From positions 1 to 64,000 of the forward strand of contig JAWLGK010000003.1 of assembly GCA_041685115.1 (NCBI GenBank): 64,000 nt of DNA, read 5' to 3'. Positions within the stretch are counted from its first letter, which is position 1; each line of letters starts with the position of its first letter. This DNA is from JALOAT01 sp041685115. GTDB lineage: Bacteria > Pseudomonadota > Gammaproteobacteria > Thiohalomonadales > Thiohalomonadaceae. The position numbers and the translations under genes were made by a program. The notes beneath the pieces are model-generated. The model saw only the letters and a program-made list of their open reading frames with translations. It was not told the origin of the DNA and searched no databases. Positions 8,539 to 16,652 of this stretch are shown here, piece by piece.

Positions 8539-9366
8539 TCAACTGCATTCAGTTGACCTGACCCCACTGATCCTTTGACCCCACTGATCCTCTGCGGATC
8601 TCCTCCATTCAATTCCTCGCGCCTCCGCGCCCTCCGCGTTTTGACCATCAATCAGGGTATGCCCGTCACCACAGCCCCTAGGCAAGTGAACGGCATGGCG
8701 CGACCAGCCGCCGCGGCATTTGAGTACCTGTGCGATGAGTTCGCCGTCGCCCGGGGCGAGGGCGAGGCGCAGGGCGGCGGGGGAGGCGTGGCGTGCTGCA
8801 TGGCCTGGCCGGAACAAAAAGCCGATGGTGCCACCCTCCTCGGCGGCCAGTTGCAGGCGGCGCAGGGCGCGTTCATCCGGGTGCCCGGGCCAGGCCAGTA
8901 CCGCGGCGCAGGCGCCGGAGCGCAGGGTCTGTTCCGTGGCCCACAGGCCTTCCTTCGCGGTGGCCGGCTGGATCAACAGGAGGCGCCCGAGGCGCAGGCC
9001 CGCCGCCGCCAGGGCCGGGGCATAGGGCAGGTGCGGTGTGCCGATCCAGGCGATCCAGTGCTCGCCCTGGCTGAGGGCGGCGAGGGCCGGCATGAGTAGG
9101 CCCAGCTCGCCGATGCCCGTGTGGGTGACGAGCAGTTCGGTGAGGGCGCCTTGCGGCCAGCCGCCGCCCGGCAGGATTTCATCCAGGGCCCCATGGCCGG
9201 TGGGCACGTGACCGCCCTGCGGTGCATGGAAGCGCCCACGCCATATGTCCGGGCGTTGCAGCACGCTGTTCAGCGCCGGTCCCTGCGTGGAGGCGTGCGG
9301 TGTCGGGGGGCTGACCAGCCCGATGCCTGCGGGGGCCGGGCGGTAGAGGGCTCGGGCGGTGTTCAT
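8539..9366 (-). CDS. imuA: ImuA, SOS translesion-synthesis accessory protein
   Basis: The 275-residue frame carries a RecA-like core typical of ImuA/SulA-like translesion proteins: VPTGHGALDEILPGGGWPQGALTELL (about residues 55-80; quoted here only in outline), a poorly conserved Walker region, and IAWIGTPHLPYAPALAAAGL. ImuA works with ImuB and DnaE2 in damage-induced mutagenesis. It starts six bases after the lexA stop, so the two are co-transcribed. The last 35 or so residues (from NAEGAEARGIEWRR onward) are encoded by a GCGCCTCCGCGCCCTCCGCG-type intergenic repeat and the hairpin at 8520-8572. The native C-terminus has therefore probably been replaced or extended by repeat DNA. Confidence 0.88.
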   Translation of the reverse strand: MNTARALYRPAPAGIGLVSPPTPHASTQGPALNSVLQRPDIWRGRFHAPQGGHVPTGHGALDEILPGGGWPQGALTELLVTHTGIGELGLLMPALAALSQGEHWIAWIGTPHLPYAPALAAAGLRLGRLLLIQPATAKEGLWATEQTLRSGACAAVLAWPGHPDERALRRLQLAAEEGGTIGFLFRPGHAARHASPAALRLALAPGDGELIAQVLKCRGGWSRHAVHLPRGCGDGHTLIDGQNAEGAEARGIEWRRSAEDQWGQRISGVRSTECS

Positions 9367-9372
9367 GGCGGA

Positions 9373-9972
9373 TCACAGGGACTTGCCGTTGCGCAGGATG
9401 CCCACGCCGATGCCTTCGATGACCAGCGGCGTGGCGGCGAGGTCCACCTCGATGGGTTTGAAGTCGGGGTTTTCCGGCAGCAGCATCACGCGCCGCCCCT
9501 GGCGGCGGAAGCGCTTGACCGTCACCTCATTGTCGAGCCGCGCCACCACGATCTGGCCGTTGCGGGCCTCCGGCTGGCGGTGCACGGCGAGCAGGTCGCC
9601 ATCCAGGATGCCCGCATCACGCATGCTCATGCCGCGCACCTTGAGCAGGTAGTCGGCACGGGGCTTGAACAGGCCCGGGTCGAGGGACAGGTGCTGCTCG
9701 ATATGCTGTTCAGCCAGGATGGGATGACCCGCCGCCACGCGCCCGATCACGGCGAGCCCCAGTTGCGGCAGGCGGATGCCCCGCGAGGAGCCGGGCACCA
9801 GCTCGATGGCGCCCTTGCGCGCCAGCGCCCGCAAATGGCCTTCGGCGGCGTTCGGCGAGGCGAAGCCCAGGGCATCGGCGATTTCGGCGCGGGTGGGCGG
9901 ATAGCCGGTTTCCTCCAGGTGCGCGCGGATCAGATCGAGGATTTCCTGCTGTCGCTCCGTGAGTTCGGCCAT
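9373..9972 (-). CDS. lexA: LexA, SOS regulon repressor
   Basis: 199 residues from the ATG at 9972 (MAELTERQQEILDLIRAHLE), with AAAGG just upstream; a longer in-frame start at 10107 has no family support. The winged-helix domain (residues 1-70, PPTRAEIADALGF) precedes the S24 peptidase domain. The self-cleavage Ala-Gly lies in GRVAAGHPI, the catalytic Ser in VRGMSMRDAG and the Lys in EVTVKRF. LexA represses DNA-damage genes and is inactivated by RecA-stimulated autocleavage. It heads the operon lexA-imuA-imuB, so the mutagenesis genes are directly tied to its autoregulated promoter. Confidence 0.97.
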   Translation of the reverse strand: MAELTERQQEILDLIRAHLEETGYPPTRAEIADALGFASPNAAEGHLRALARKGAIELVPGSSRGIRLPQLGLAVIGRVAAGHPILAEQHIEQHLSLDPGLFKPRADYLLKVRGMSMRDAGILDGDLLAVHRQPEARNGQIVVARLDNEVTVKRFRRQGRRVMLLPENPDFKPIEVDLAATPLVIEGIGVGILRNGKSL

Positions 9973-10430
9973 GGTGCCTTTCGGGTGTGGGTGGACGGAT
10001 ATACAGTAGTTGAGAAGTGTCGGGCAGGGCAAGGGGGCGGCCCGCTTCCGTGGCGCAGTCGTGCTTTTTTGCGACTTGGCGAGCGCTGCGGAATTCGTCC
10101 ATGGCACCGGGACGGGGCCGGCACGGTAGGGCGACTGGGGGGTTTTACCACTTCAAATTCATGTTTTCCTTCATCAAACTCGCGCGGATTTGAGCTTAAC
10201 CCCCTCGTGCGCTCGGCTATAGTTGGTCCCGATGGCGATGACTCGGCAATGGATTTGCCGCACGTTTACGGATGATTCAGGCGGCTTCACGAACAAAGGG
10301 AACACTGTTTGATGCCCATCGGCAATTCGGGCCCCGACATGATCCGAACGCGTGATCGCACTCGGTGGACGCGAGGGCGGCGCGCGCTACAGCGAAGCCG
10401 GCCGGATCCGCAACCGAAGGAGCGACCATC
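9973..10430. other. Intergenic region between divergent lexA and a NarL-type regulator
   Basis: Besides the candidate SOS half-site, this 458-base gap shows no gene. A TATAGT at 10218-10223, with CTTAAC 17 bases before it, is a weak candidate sigma-70 promoter for the plus-strand regulator. Confidence 0.45.
9989..10008 (-). promoter_or_regulatory. Candidate degenerate LexA operator upstream of lexA
   Basis: On the minus strand this reads TACTGTATATCCGTCCACCC. The left half is a perfect match to half of the gammaproteobacterial SOS box (CTGT-N8-ACAG, flanked TA), 17 bases before the lexA start codon. The right half is poorly conserved. Autoregulation of lexA is expected from the family, but this site may be weak or fortuitous. 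Confidence 0.4.
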
Positions 10431-11072
10431 GTGAGCCTACCAGTCCGGATCGTCCTGGCAGATGCACATCCCGTTTTGCGCATAGGCTTCAGGACGCTCG
10501 CCAAGGAGTGGGGTGACGTTCAGATTGTGGGGGAGGCGGAAACAGGCGAGCAGGCCGTCGAACAGTTCACGCGGCAAAAACCCGATGTGCTGCTGCTCGA
10601 CATGGGCATCCCCGGCATCGGCGGGATGGAGACCATCCACAAGATCATGGCCCGGGAGCCCAAGGCGAAGATCCTGGTGCTGAGCTTTCACGAGAACGCG
10701 ATCCTCGCCGATCGCGCCCTGCGTGATGGCGTGTTCGGCTATATCAGCAAGCGCTGCCCGAGCGAGAACTTCCACCGGGCGATCATGCAGATCTCCCAGG
10801 GCAAGAAATACATCGATGCGGAGATCGCACAGGAGATCGCCCTGCAACAGGTCACTGGCGGCAGCAAGCCGTTCATGAATCTGACCGAGCGCGAGTTCAC
10901 TGTCTTCTTGATGTTGGCGGAGGGACGCAGCACGTCCGACGTGTCAAAGGCGTTGCACCTGTCGCCCAACACCATCAATACCCATTACCACCACATCAAG
11001 AACAAGCTCGGCGTGAGCAGCAAGGCCGAGATGACCCGCATCGCCATCCGCCACAACCTGTTCGAGGCCTGA
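10431..11072 (+). CDS. NarL/FixJ-family response regulator (REC-LuxR HTH)
   Basis: 213 residues from the GTG at 10431, chosen because GAAGGAG stands eight bases upstream and because the receiver domain begins directly after it (VRIVLADAHPVLRIGF). The phosphoacceptor Asp lies in VLLLDMGIPG (about residue 55) and the conserved Lys region in YISKRC. The C-terminal LuxR-type HTH spans about residues 148-205 (LTEREFTVFLMLAEG, SPNTINTHYHHIKNKLGV). Such proteins are transcription factors activated by phosphorylation from a sensor kinase; no cognate kinase is adjacent. In the HTH, INTHYHHI replaces the more usual VKTHxxxI. Confidence 0.9.
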   Translation: MSLPVRIVLADAHPVLRIGFRTLAKEWGDVQIVGEAETGEQAVEQFTRQKPDVLLLDMGIPGIGGMETIHKIMAREPKAKILVLSFHENAILADRALRDGVFGYISKRCPSENFHRAIMQISQGKKYIDAEIAQEIALQQVTGGSKPFMNLTEREFTVFLMLAEGRSTSDVSKALHLSPNTINTHYHHIKNKLGVSSKAEMTRIAIRHNLFEA

Positions 11073-11107
11073 CTTCCGTCCGGTGACGGATCCTGCAAAC
11101 CCCCTCA

Positions 11108-11139
11108 ATGAAAAAAATCGGCCACCCGTCAGGGTGGCC
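11108..11139 (-). terminator. Rho-independent terminator (minus strand)
   Basis: The stem GGCCACCC (11120-11127) and GGGTGGCC (11132-11139) closes a four-base loop. Read on the minus strand it is followed by a run of seven T (A-run at 11111-11117). It sits 50 bases beyond the stop of the small minus-strand ORF and 36 bases beyond the response regulator stop, but only the minus strand has the T tract. Confidence 0.8.
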
Positions 11140-11188
11140 GGTAAGCTGCGCCGTGCGTTCCCCGCAGTGAGAACGGACGGCGGCTTGT

Positions 11189-11386
11189 TCAGCGGTGGTT
11201 TCGCAGTTGCGCCAGCAGTCGTTCGTTGCGGCGCAACCGCTCGGTCACCTGACTGAGCGCTTCGCGGTGTCGGGATGCCTCCGGCGCCTTGGAAATGTCG
11301 GCAAGGCGGGCTTTGCAGTAGGCGATTTCCCCGAGAATATGTTCTTCCGCAGCGCTGGGTGGGCGAATGAAGCTTGCCATGGCCAT
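11189..11386 (-). CDS. Small charged coiled-coil-like protein, hypothetical
   Basis: 65 residues from the ATG at 11386 (MAMASFIRPPSAAEEHILGE), with GGAGGG about 12 bases upstream. An alternative start at 11380 gives better context with the second Met, and the frame stays open upstream to 11422. The protein is mostly helical, rich in Arg, Glu and Leu (SQVTERLRRNERLLAQLRNH at the C-terminus), and has no membrane segment. I do not recognise the family. A strong intrinsic terminator 50 bases downstream on the same strand supports its being a real transcription unit. Confidence 0.5.
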   Translation of the reverse strand: MAMASFIRPPSAAEEHILGEIAYCKARLADISKAPEASRHREALSQVTERLRRNERLLAQLRNHR

Positions 11387-11474
11387 CTCTGTGCATGCCC
11401 TCCGGTTGCATAAGTTGAACACGTTCGTAAGCGTAGACCACGAGCATGGCGTTTTTGCTAGCTACGGCATTGCT

Positions 11475-12515
11475 CATTCGTCACCCCGGCGAAAGCCGGG
11501 GTCCATTCCACGTGCGTGAAGATGGATTCCGGCTTTCGCCGGAATGACGCGTCTGCTGCTGGTGATGTGGGTCATGCGGAGCTGCGCACATTCTTCAGGT
11601 GGTGTTGTCACGTAGGCGCTGCGCGCCAACGTGACCTACGGCATTCCTGCCCCCCGTAGGTCACGTTGCGAAGCTACGTGACATCTTCGGGCCGCGGCTG
11701 TCACGTAGGCGCTGCGCGCCAACGTGACCTACGGTATTTCCGCCACCCGTAGGTCATGTTGCGAAGCTACGTGACGTCTTCGGGCCGCGCCTGTCACGTA
11801 GGCGCTGCGCGCCAACGTGACCTACGGCATTTCTGCCACTCGTAGGTCACGTTGCGAAGCTACGTGACGTCCTCGGGCCGCGCCTGTCACGTAGGCGCTG
11901 CGCGCCAACGTGACGGCATTTCCGTCACCCGTAGGTCACGTTGCGAAGCTACGTGACGTCTTGGGCCGCGGCTGTCACGTAGGCGCTGCGCGCCAACGTG
12001 ACCTACGGCATTTCTGCCACCCGTAGGTCACGTTGCGAAGCTACGTGACGTCTTCGGGCCGCGCCTGTCACGTAGGCGCTGCGCGCCAACGTGACGGCAT
12101 TTCCGTCACCCGTAGGTCACGTTGCGAAGCTACGTGACGCTTCGGGCCGCGTCTGTCACGTAGGCGCTGTGCGCCAACGTGACCTACGGCATTTCCGTCA
12201 CCCGTAGGTCATGTTGCGAAGCTACGTGACGTCTTCGGGCCGCGCCTGTCACGTAGGCGCTGTGCGCCAACGTGACCTACGGCATTTCCGCTACCCGTAG
12301 GTCACGTTGCGAAGCTACGTGACGTCTTGGGCCGCGGCTGTCACGTAGGCGCTGCGCGCCAACGTGACCTACGGCATTTCTGCCACCCGTAGGTCACGTT
12401 GCGAAGCTACGTGACGTCTTCGGGCCGCGCCTGTCACGTAGGCGCTGCGCGCCAACGTGACCTACGGCTTACTTATTCGTTACCCCGGCGAAAGCCGAGG
12501 TCCATTCCCAGGGTT
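11475..12515. repeat. Tandem array of ten 93-bp double-hairpin units with flanking dispersed repeats
   Basis: CACGTAGGCGCT recurs at 11609, 11702, 11795, 11888, 11976, 12069, 12157, 12250, 12342 and 12435, a 93-base period with two 88-base units. Each unit contains two palindromes, GTCACGTAGGCGC...GCGCCAACGTGAC and GTCACGTTGCGAAGCTACGTGAC. What lies between them is conserved too, so this is not a CRISPR array. The array is flanked on both sides by the separate CCCCGGCGAAAGCCGGGGTCC repeat (about 11480-11550 and 12480-12512). Single copies of the 93-bp unit occur at about 6485-6600, 22005-22050 and 46315-46400. The short ORF across the right end is not credible as a gene. The rest of 12516-12689 shows nothing else of note. 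Confidence 0.95.
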
Positions 12516-12689
12516 CAAAGATGGTCCCTTTGTTCTGGGCCGTGCATCTGCCCCTCAGGGTGCTTCCTTGGGCGGGACATCAATTCATTCGGCATTCGAT
12601 ATCGGGAAAGCGTGATGTATGAGACTTGTCTAGTCAGGTCTGAGCCCTTTAAAGTAGGCGCCCAGACCTAACTATCGACCGCCCCGAGC

Positions 12690-12950
12690 ATGATCACTGC
12701 CGCACAGATCCGGGCCGCCCGTGCCCTGATCGGGATGGACCAGCGTTCGCTGGCGGAAGCCGCCGGCCTGTCGCTGCCCACTATCCAGCGCATGGAGGCC
12801 AGCGCCGGCCAGGTGCGCGGCAATGTGGAATCGCTGGTGAAGGTCATCGAGGCCATCGAGCGCGCCGGTGTGGAGCTGATCGCCGACGGTGCGGCCAGTG
12901 TTGGCGGTGGACGGGGGGTACGGCTCAAGACGCCGCCGGAAACTGTATGA
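12690..12950 (+). CDS. Small XRE-family helix-turn-helix regulator
   Basis: 86 residues. Residues 4-60 form a Cro/C1-type HTH (AAQIRAARALIGMDQRSLAE, then AGLSLPTIQRMEA), followed by a short helical tail and a basic C-terminus. Its stop overlaps the hyfB start in an ATGA arrangement, so it is translationally coupled to the hydrogenase-4-like operon and probably its own regulator. Small HTH proteins of this exact size (QSLAxxAGLSxxTIxRxE) are common stand-alone regulators in proteobacteria. The DNA site and ligand are unknown. Confidence 0.85.
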   Translation: MITAAQIRAARALIGMDQRSLAEAAGLSLPTIQRMEASAGQVRGNVESLVKVIEAIERAGVELIADGAASVGGGRGVRLKTPPETV

Positions 12951-14959
12951 ACATGAGTGCTGCGCTGTCGCTGGTCGCGTTGTCGGTCGTGTTGGCGCTG
13001 GCCTCGTCGGCGGTCTCTTTGGCCGCGGCGAGGATGTCCACGGTGGTGCGCTTGCTCGCCATGCCCCTGTTTGCACTGGCGGGGTTGTCGGCCCTGGCGG
13101 GCGGGCTCATCGCGGTGTTGCTCGGCGACGCCGTCACCACCACCCTGCCGCTGGGTCTGCCCTGGCTGCCCTGGCGGATACGGCTGGATGCCTTGTCCGG
13201 TTTCTTCCTGGCCCTCATCGGCGTGGTGAGTTTCGCGGTGGGGGTTTACGGTCCCGCCTACGTGCGCGGCCTGGAGAAGGGACGCGATTCGCTGGTGGCC
13301 CTGGGCGGTTTCTCCGGGTTGTTCCTCACCGGGATGTTGGCGGTGGTGCTCGCCGACGACGCCTTCCTGTTCATGGTGGCCTGGGAGCTGATGTCGCTCG
13401 CCTCCTATTTTCTGGTCGCCTTCCAGCACGACAACGCCGCCAATCGGCGTGCGGCTTTCCTTTACCTGCTCATGGCCCACGTGGGCGGTCTTGCGATCCT
13501 GCTCGGCTACGGTGTGCTGGCCTCCTTCGGTGACGGCTTCGCCTTCGACGCCATGCGTGCGGCGAGCCTGTCGCCCGGCTGGGCCAGCGTGGCGTTCGTG
13601 CTCGCCTTCGTGGGCTTCGGCATGAAGGCGGGGCTGGTGCCGCTGCATGCCTGGCTGCCCGAGGCCCACCCGGTGGCGCCTTCGCATATCTCGGCGCTCA
13701 TGTCCGGGGTGATGCTGAAGGTGGCGGTGTACGGCTTCGTGCGTGTCGTGTTCGATCTCATCGGCGAGGTGCAGTGGCAGTGGGGCGTGGCGGTACTGGC
13801 CGTCGGCAGCCTGTCCGCCCTGTTCGGGGTGCTGGCCGCCATGATGCAACGAGACCTGAAGCGCCTGTTGGCGTATTCCTCGGTGGAGAACCTGGGCATC
13901 ATCTTCATCGGCCTGGGACTCGCGCTGCTGTTTCTGGGCACGGGCTACCCTCTGCCCGGCGTATTGGCCTTCATCGCCGCCCTCTACCACGCGCTCAATC
14001 ACGCCCTGTTCAAGGGGCTGCTGTTCCTCGGCGCGGGCGCCATCCTGCACAGCTCTCACGAGCACGATCTGGAACAAATGGGCGGATTGCTGCGGCGCAT
14101 GCCCTGGACCGGATTCCTTTTCCTGGTGGGCTGTTTGTCGATCGCCTCCCTGCCGCCGTTCAACGGTTTCGTCTCCGAATGGCTCACTTTTCAGGCGGCA
14201 TTGCAGACCTGGCAGCTCGACAGCGGTGTGCTGCGCAGCCTGATTCCCATCGTCGCTGCCGTGTTGGCGCTCACCGGCGCCTTGGTGGCGGCCACCTTCG
14301 TCAAGGTTTACGGCGTGGCCTTCCTCGGCCAGGCGCGCAGCCGCCACGTGCGTCGCGCGCGGCCCGTACCCCATGGCATGCGGGCAGGGCAGGGGATCCT
14401 GGCGACGCTCTGTCTCGTGCTCGGCATCATGCCGGTGTGGGTGATCGGCGCCATCAACGCCATTCCCGAGCAACTGCTGGGGACCGGTTTGCCGCACTCC
14501 GCCACCGAGGGCTGGCTGTCACTGAATCTGGTCGCCGCCAACGGCGCCAGCTACAGCGCCCCCCTGGTCGCGGTGCTGCTGGGGCTGTGCATAGCCCTGG
14601 CTTTCTGGGCCCTGCGCCGGGGTGCCGTGCGCCGGGTGCGCCGCTGCGACGCCTGGGACTGCGGCTTCGCGCCGCCGAACGCCCGCATGCAGTACACCGC
14701 GACGGCCTTTGCCCAGCCTATCCGGCGGGTATTCGGCCACCTGTTTCTGGTGGAGGAGGCGCTGGTACCCCGCAGTGACGGCAGTCACCGCCACCAATTG
14801 ACCATCGGCGACCGAAGCTGGGGGCTGTTGTATCAACCCATCGCGCGCTGGGTGGAGGCCGCTACGCGGCGCGTGATCCGCCTCCAGTCCGGCAACGTGC
14901 GCGTCTATCTCGGCTGGACACTGGCCACATTGGTGGTGCTGCTATGGATCATCTCCTGA
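12947..14959 (+). CDS. hyfB: Hydrogenase-4 component B-like proton-pumping subunit (NuoL/MrpA family)
   Basis: 670 residues, close to the length of E. coli HyfB. It is a multi-helix membrane protein with the proton antiporter domain: ELMSLASYFLVAF, then HAWLPEAHPVAPSHISALMS with its conserved Lys/Glu environment (FVGFGMKAGLVPLHAWLPEA), and HALNHALFKGLLFLGAGAI with the broken-helix His/Lys residues. The family couples redox chemistry in the peripheral arm to H+ or Na+ translocation. The C-terminal part (about residues 560-640; CDAWDCGF) matches the extra HyfB/HycC tail. It overlaps hyfC by 16 bases. Confidence 0.92.
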   Translation: MNMSAALSLVALSVVLALASSAVSLAAARMSTVVRLLAMPLFALAGLSALAGGLIAVLLGDAVTTTLPLGLPWLPWRIRLDALSGFFLALIGVVSFAVGVYGPAYVRGLEKGRDSLVALGGFSGLFLTGMLAVVLADDAFLFMVAWELMSLASYFLVAFQHDNAANRRAAFLYLLMAHVGGLAILLGYGVLASFGDGFAFDAMRAASLSPGWASVAFVLAFVGFGMKAGLVPLHAWLPEAHPVAPSHISALMSGVMLKVAVYGFVRVVFDLIGEVQWQWGVAVLAVGSLSALFGVLAAMMQRDLKRLLAYSSVENLGIIFIGLGLALLFLGTGYPLPGVLAFIAALYHALNHALFKGLLFLGAGAILHSSHEHDLEQMGGLLRRMPWTGFLFLVGCLSIASLPPFNGFVSEWLTFQAALQTWQLDSGVLRSLIPIVAAVLALTGALVAATFVKVYGVAFLGQARSRHVRRARPVPHGMRAGQGILATLCLVLGIMPVWVIGAINAIPEQLLGTGLPHSATEGWLSLNLVAANGASYSAPLVAVLLGLCIALAFWALRRGAVRRVRRCDAWDCGFAPPNARMQYTATAFAQPIRRVFGHLFLVEEALVPRSDGSHRHQLTIGDRSWGLLYQPIARWVEAATRRVIRLQSGNVRVYLGWTLATLVVLLWIIS

Positions 14960-15909
14960 GCGTGGCTGCCGCGGTCGCCGCGGTATTGCAGGCCGTGCTG
15001 TATGCGGCAGCGGCACCGCTGCTGGTGGGCTGGATCCGCAAGGTCAAGGCGCGGCTGCAAAACAGGCGCGGCCCGTCGGTGCTGCAACCCTACCGCGACC
15101 TGCGCAAGCTGCTGGGCAAGGAAGTGCGCGTCGCCCACACCGCCTCGCCGCTGTTCCGGGCGGCGCCTTACGTGGTGTTCGCCGCCACCTGGCTGGCCGC
15201 CGCCACCGTTCCACTGTTCGCCGTGGATCTACCCACCACTGCGGTGGCCGACCTCATCGTGCTGGTGGGTTTGTTGGCGCTGGCGCGTTTCTTCCTCGCC
15301 CTGGCCGGCATGGACGTAGGCACCGCCTTCGGCGGCATGGGCAGCTCACGGGAGATGCTGGTCTCGACCCTGGCCGAACCGGCCATGCTCATGGCGGTGT
15401 TCACCCTGGCCATGACCGCCCACAGCACCAACCTGGCCGGCGTGATCGATTTCCAGCTGACCAGTGACTTCGCACTGCGCCCCTCGTTCCTGTTCGCCCT
15501 CGCCGGGCTGGTGCTGGTGGCGCTGGCCGAGACCGGGCGCATTCCCGTGGACAATCCGGCCACCCACCTGGAGCTGACCATGATCCATGAGGCCATGCTG
15601 CTCGAATACTCCGGGCGGCATCTGGCATTGATGGAGTGGGCGGCGCAGATCAAGCTGGTGCTCTACGGTGCGCTCATCGCCAACATCTTCTTCCCCTGGG
15701 GCATCGCCCAGAGCCTGGCCCCGTCCGCCCTGGGCATCGCCATCGCCGCCGTTATCGCCAAGCTGATGCTGCTCGGCGCGGCGCTTGCCGTGGGTGAAAC
15801 CGTGTTGGCGAAGATGCGACTGTTCCGGGCGCCGGCGTTTCTCAATCTGGCGCTGCTGCTGGCGCTGCTCGGCCTGCTCAGCCACGTGATCCTGGAGGTG
15901 GGGGCATGA
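14944..15909 (+). CDS. hyfC: Hydrogenase-4 component C-like membrane anchor (NuoH family)
   Basis: 321 residues with about eight membrane helices. It shows the NuoH-type elements RRGPSVLQPYRDLRKLLGKE near residue 45 and, near residue 200, ETGRIPVDNPATHLELTMIH, which in complex I forms the acidic path at the quinone/peripheral-arm junction. The family anchors the small and large subunits to the membrane and forms the first part of the ion path. The reading frame overlaps hyfB upstream and hyfE downstream (ATGA), so the subunits are made together. Confidence 0.93.
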   Translation: MDHLLSVAAAVAAVLQAVLYAAAAPLLVGWIRKVKARLQNRRGPSVLQPYRDLRKLLGKEVRVAHTASPLFRAAPYVVFAATWLAAATVPLFAVDLPTTAVADLIVLVGLLALARFFLALAGMDVGTAFGGMGSSREMLVSTLAEPAMLMAVFTLAMTAHSTNLAGVIDFQLTSDFALRPSFLFALAGLVLVALAETGRIPVDNPATHLELTMIHEAMLLEYSGRHLALMEWAAQIKLVLYGALIANIFFPWGIAQSLAPSALGIAIAAVIAKLMLLGAALAVGETVLAKMRLFRAPAFLNLALLLALLGLLSHVILEVGA

Positions 15910-16652
15910 GCCTGGTCGCCCTGCCGCTGCTGCAGCAATTCGTGCTGGTGCTGGCGGCGCTGGTGCTGTTCTCTTCGTTCGTGCTGCTGTCCCAGGCCCG
16001 GCTGGTTTCGGCCATCCATGCGTTTGCCTGGCAGGGCGGTCTGGTCGCGGCAGTCACCACTGTGGTGGCGGTGGCGGGTGACTCCACCCATCTCTATTTC
16101 TCCGCCCTGCTGACCTTCATGCTCAAGGCGGTGCTGATCCCCTGGATGCTGCACCGCTTGATCCGCCGCCTGGAACTGGAGCGCCACGTGGAGCTGCTGC
16201 GCTGGTACGCCATGGTGAACATGGTCGCAGTGGCGCTGGTGATCTTCAGCTACTGGCTGGTGCTGCCCATGGTGCACGAGGAATTGGCCTTCACCCGCAA
16301 CATCGTCGCCATCAGTCTGGCCGTGGTGCTCATCGGCCTGTGGATGATGGTGGTGCGCCAGCAGGCGGTGGCGCAGGTGCTCGGCTTCATGTCCATGGAG
16401 AACGGCCTGTTCCTGGCCGCCGTGTCCGCCACCTACGGCATGCCGCTGGTGGTGGAGCTGGGTGTCGCCTTCGACGTGCTGGTGGCCATGGTGCTGTTCG
16501 GGGTGTTCTTCTTCCAGATCCGCGAGAGCATCGATTCCCTCGATGTGGACCGGCTCAACCGCTTGACGGAAACGGTGGAGGAGACCGACGCGGAGACCGG
16601 CGCCGGCTCCCGGCCGATGATGGTCAAGAGCGCCGTGGCGGAGGGCGAATGA
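15906..16652 (+). CDS. hyfE: Hydrogenase-4 component E-like subunit
   Basis: 248 residues, about 30 longer than E. coli HyfE because of a charged C-terminal tail (ETVEETDAETGAGSRP). It has about seven hydrophobic helices, including the NuoK-like part (QVLGFMSMENGLFLAAVSAT) with the conserved buried Glu in MEN. In complex I, NuoK carries essential membrane Glu residues for ion transfer, and HyfE combines NuoK- and part of NuoJ-like sequence. It is coupled to both neighbours by ATGA overlaps. Confidence 0.9.
   Translation: MSLVALPLLQQFVLVLAALVLFSSFVLLSQARLVSAIHAFAWQGGLVAAVTTVVAVAGDSTHLYFSALLTFMLKAVLIPWMLHRLIRRLELERHVELLRWYAMVNMVAVALVIFSYWLVLPMVHEELAFTRNIVAISLAVVLIGLWMMVVRQQAVAQVLGFMSMENGLFLAAVSATYGMPLVVELGVAFDVLVAMVLFGVFFFQIRESIDSLDVDRLNRLTETVEETDAETGAGSRPMMVKSAVAEGE

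Noticed and set aside
11595..12475. CRISPR array
   Set aside because: The intervals between the palindromes are as conserved as the palindromes, the unit is 93 bases, and no cas genes are near.
12668..14497. 609-codon minus-strand ORF antisense to hyfB
   Set aside because: Extreme Gln/His/Gly/Arg content and an exact overlap with hyfB show a shadow frame.
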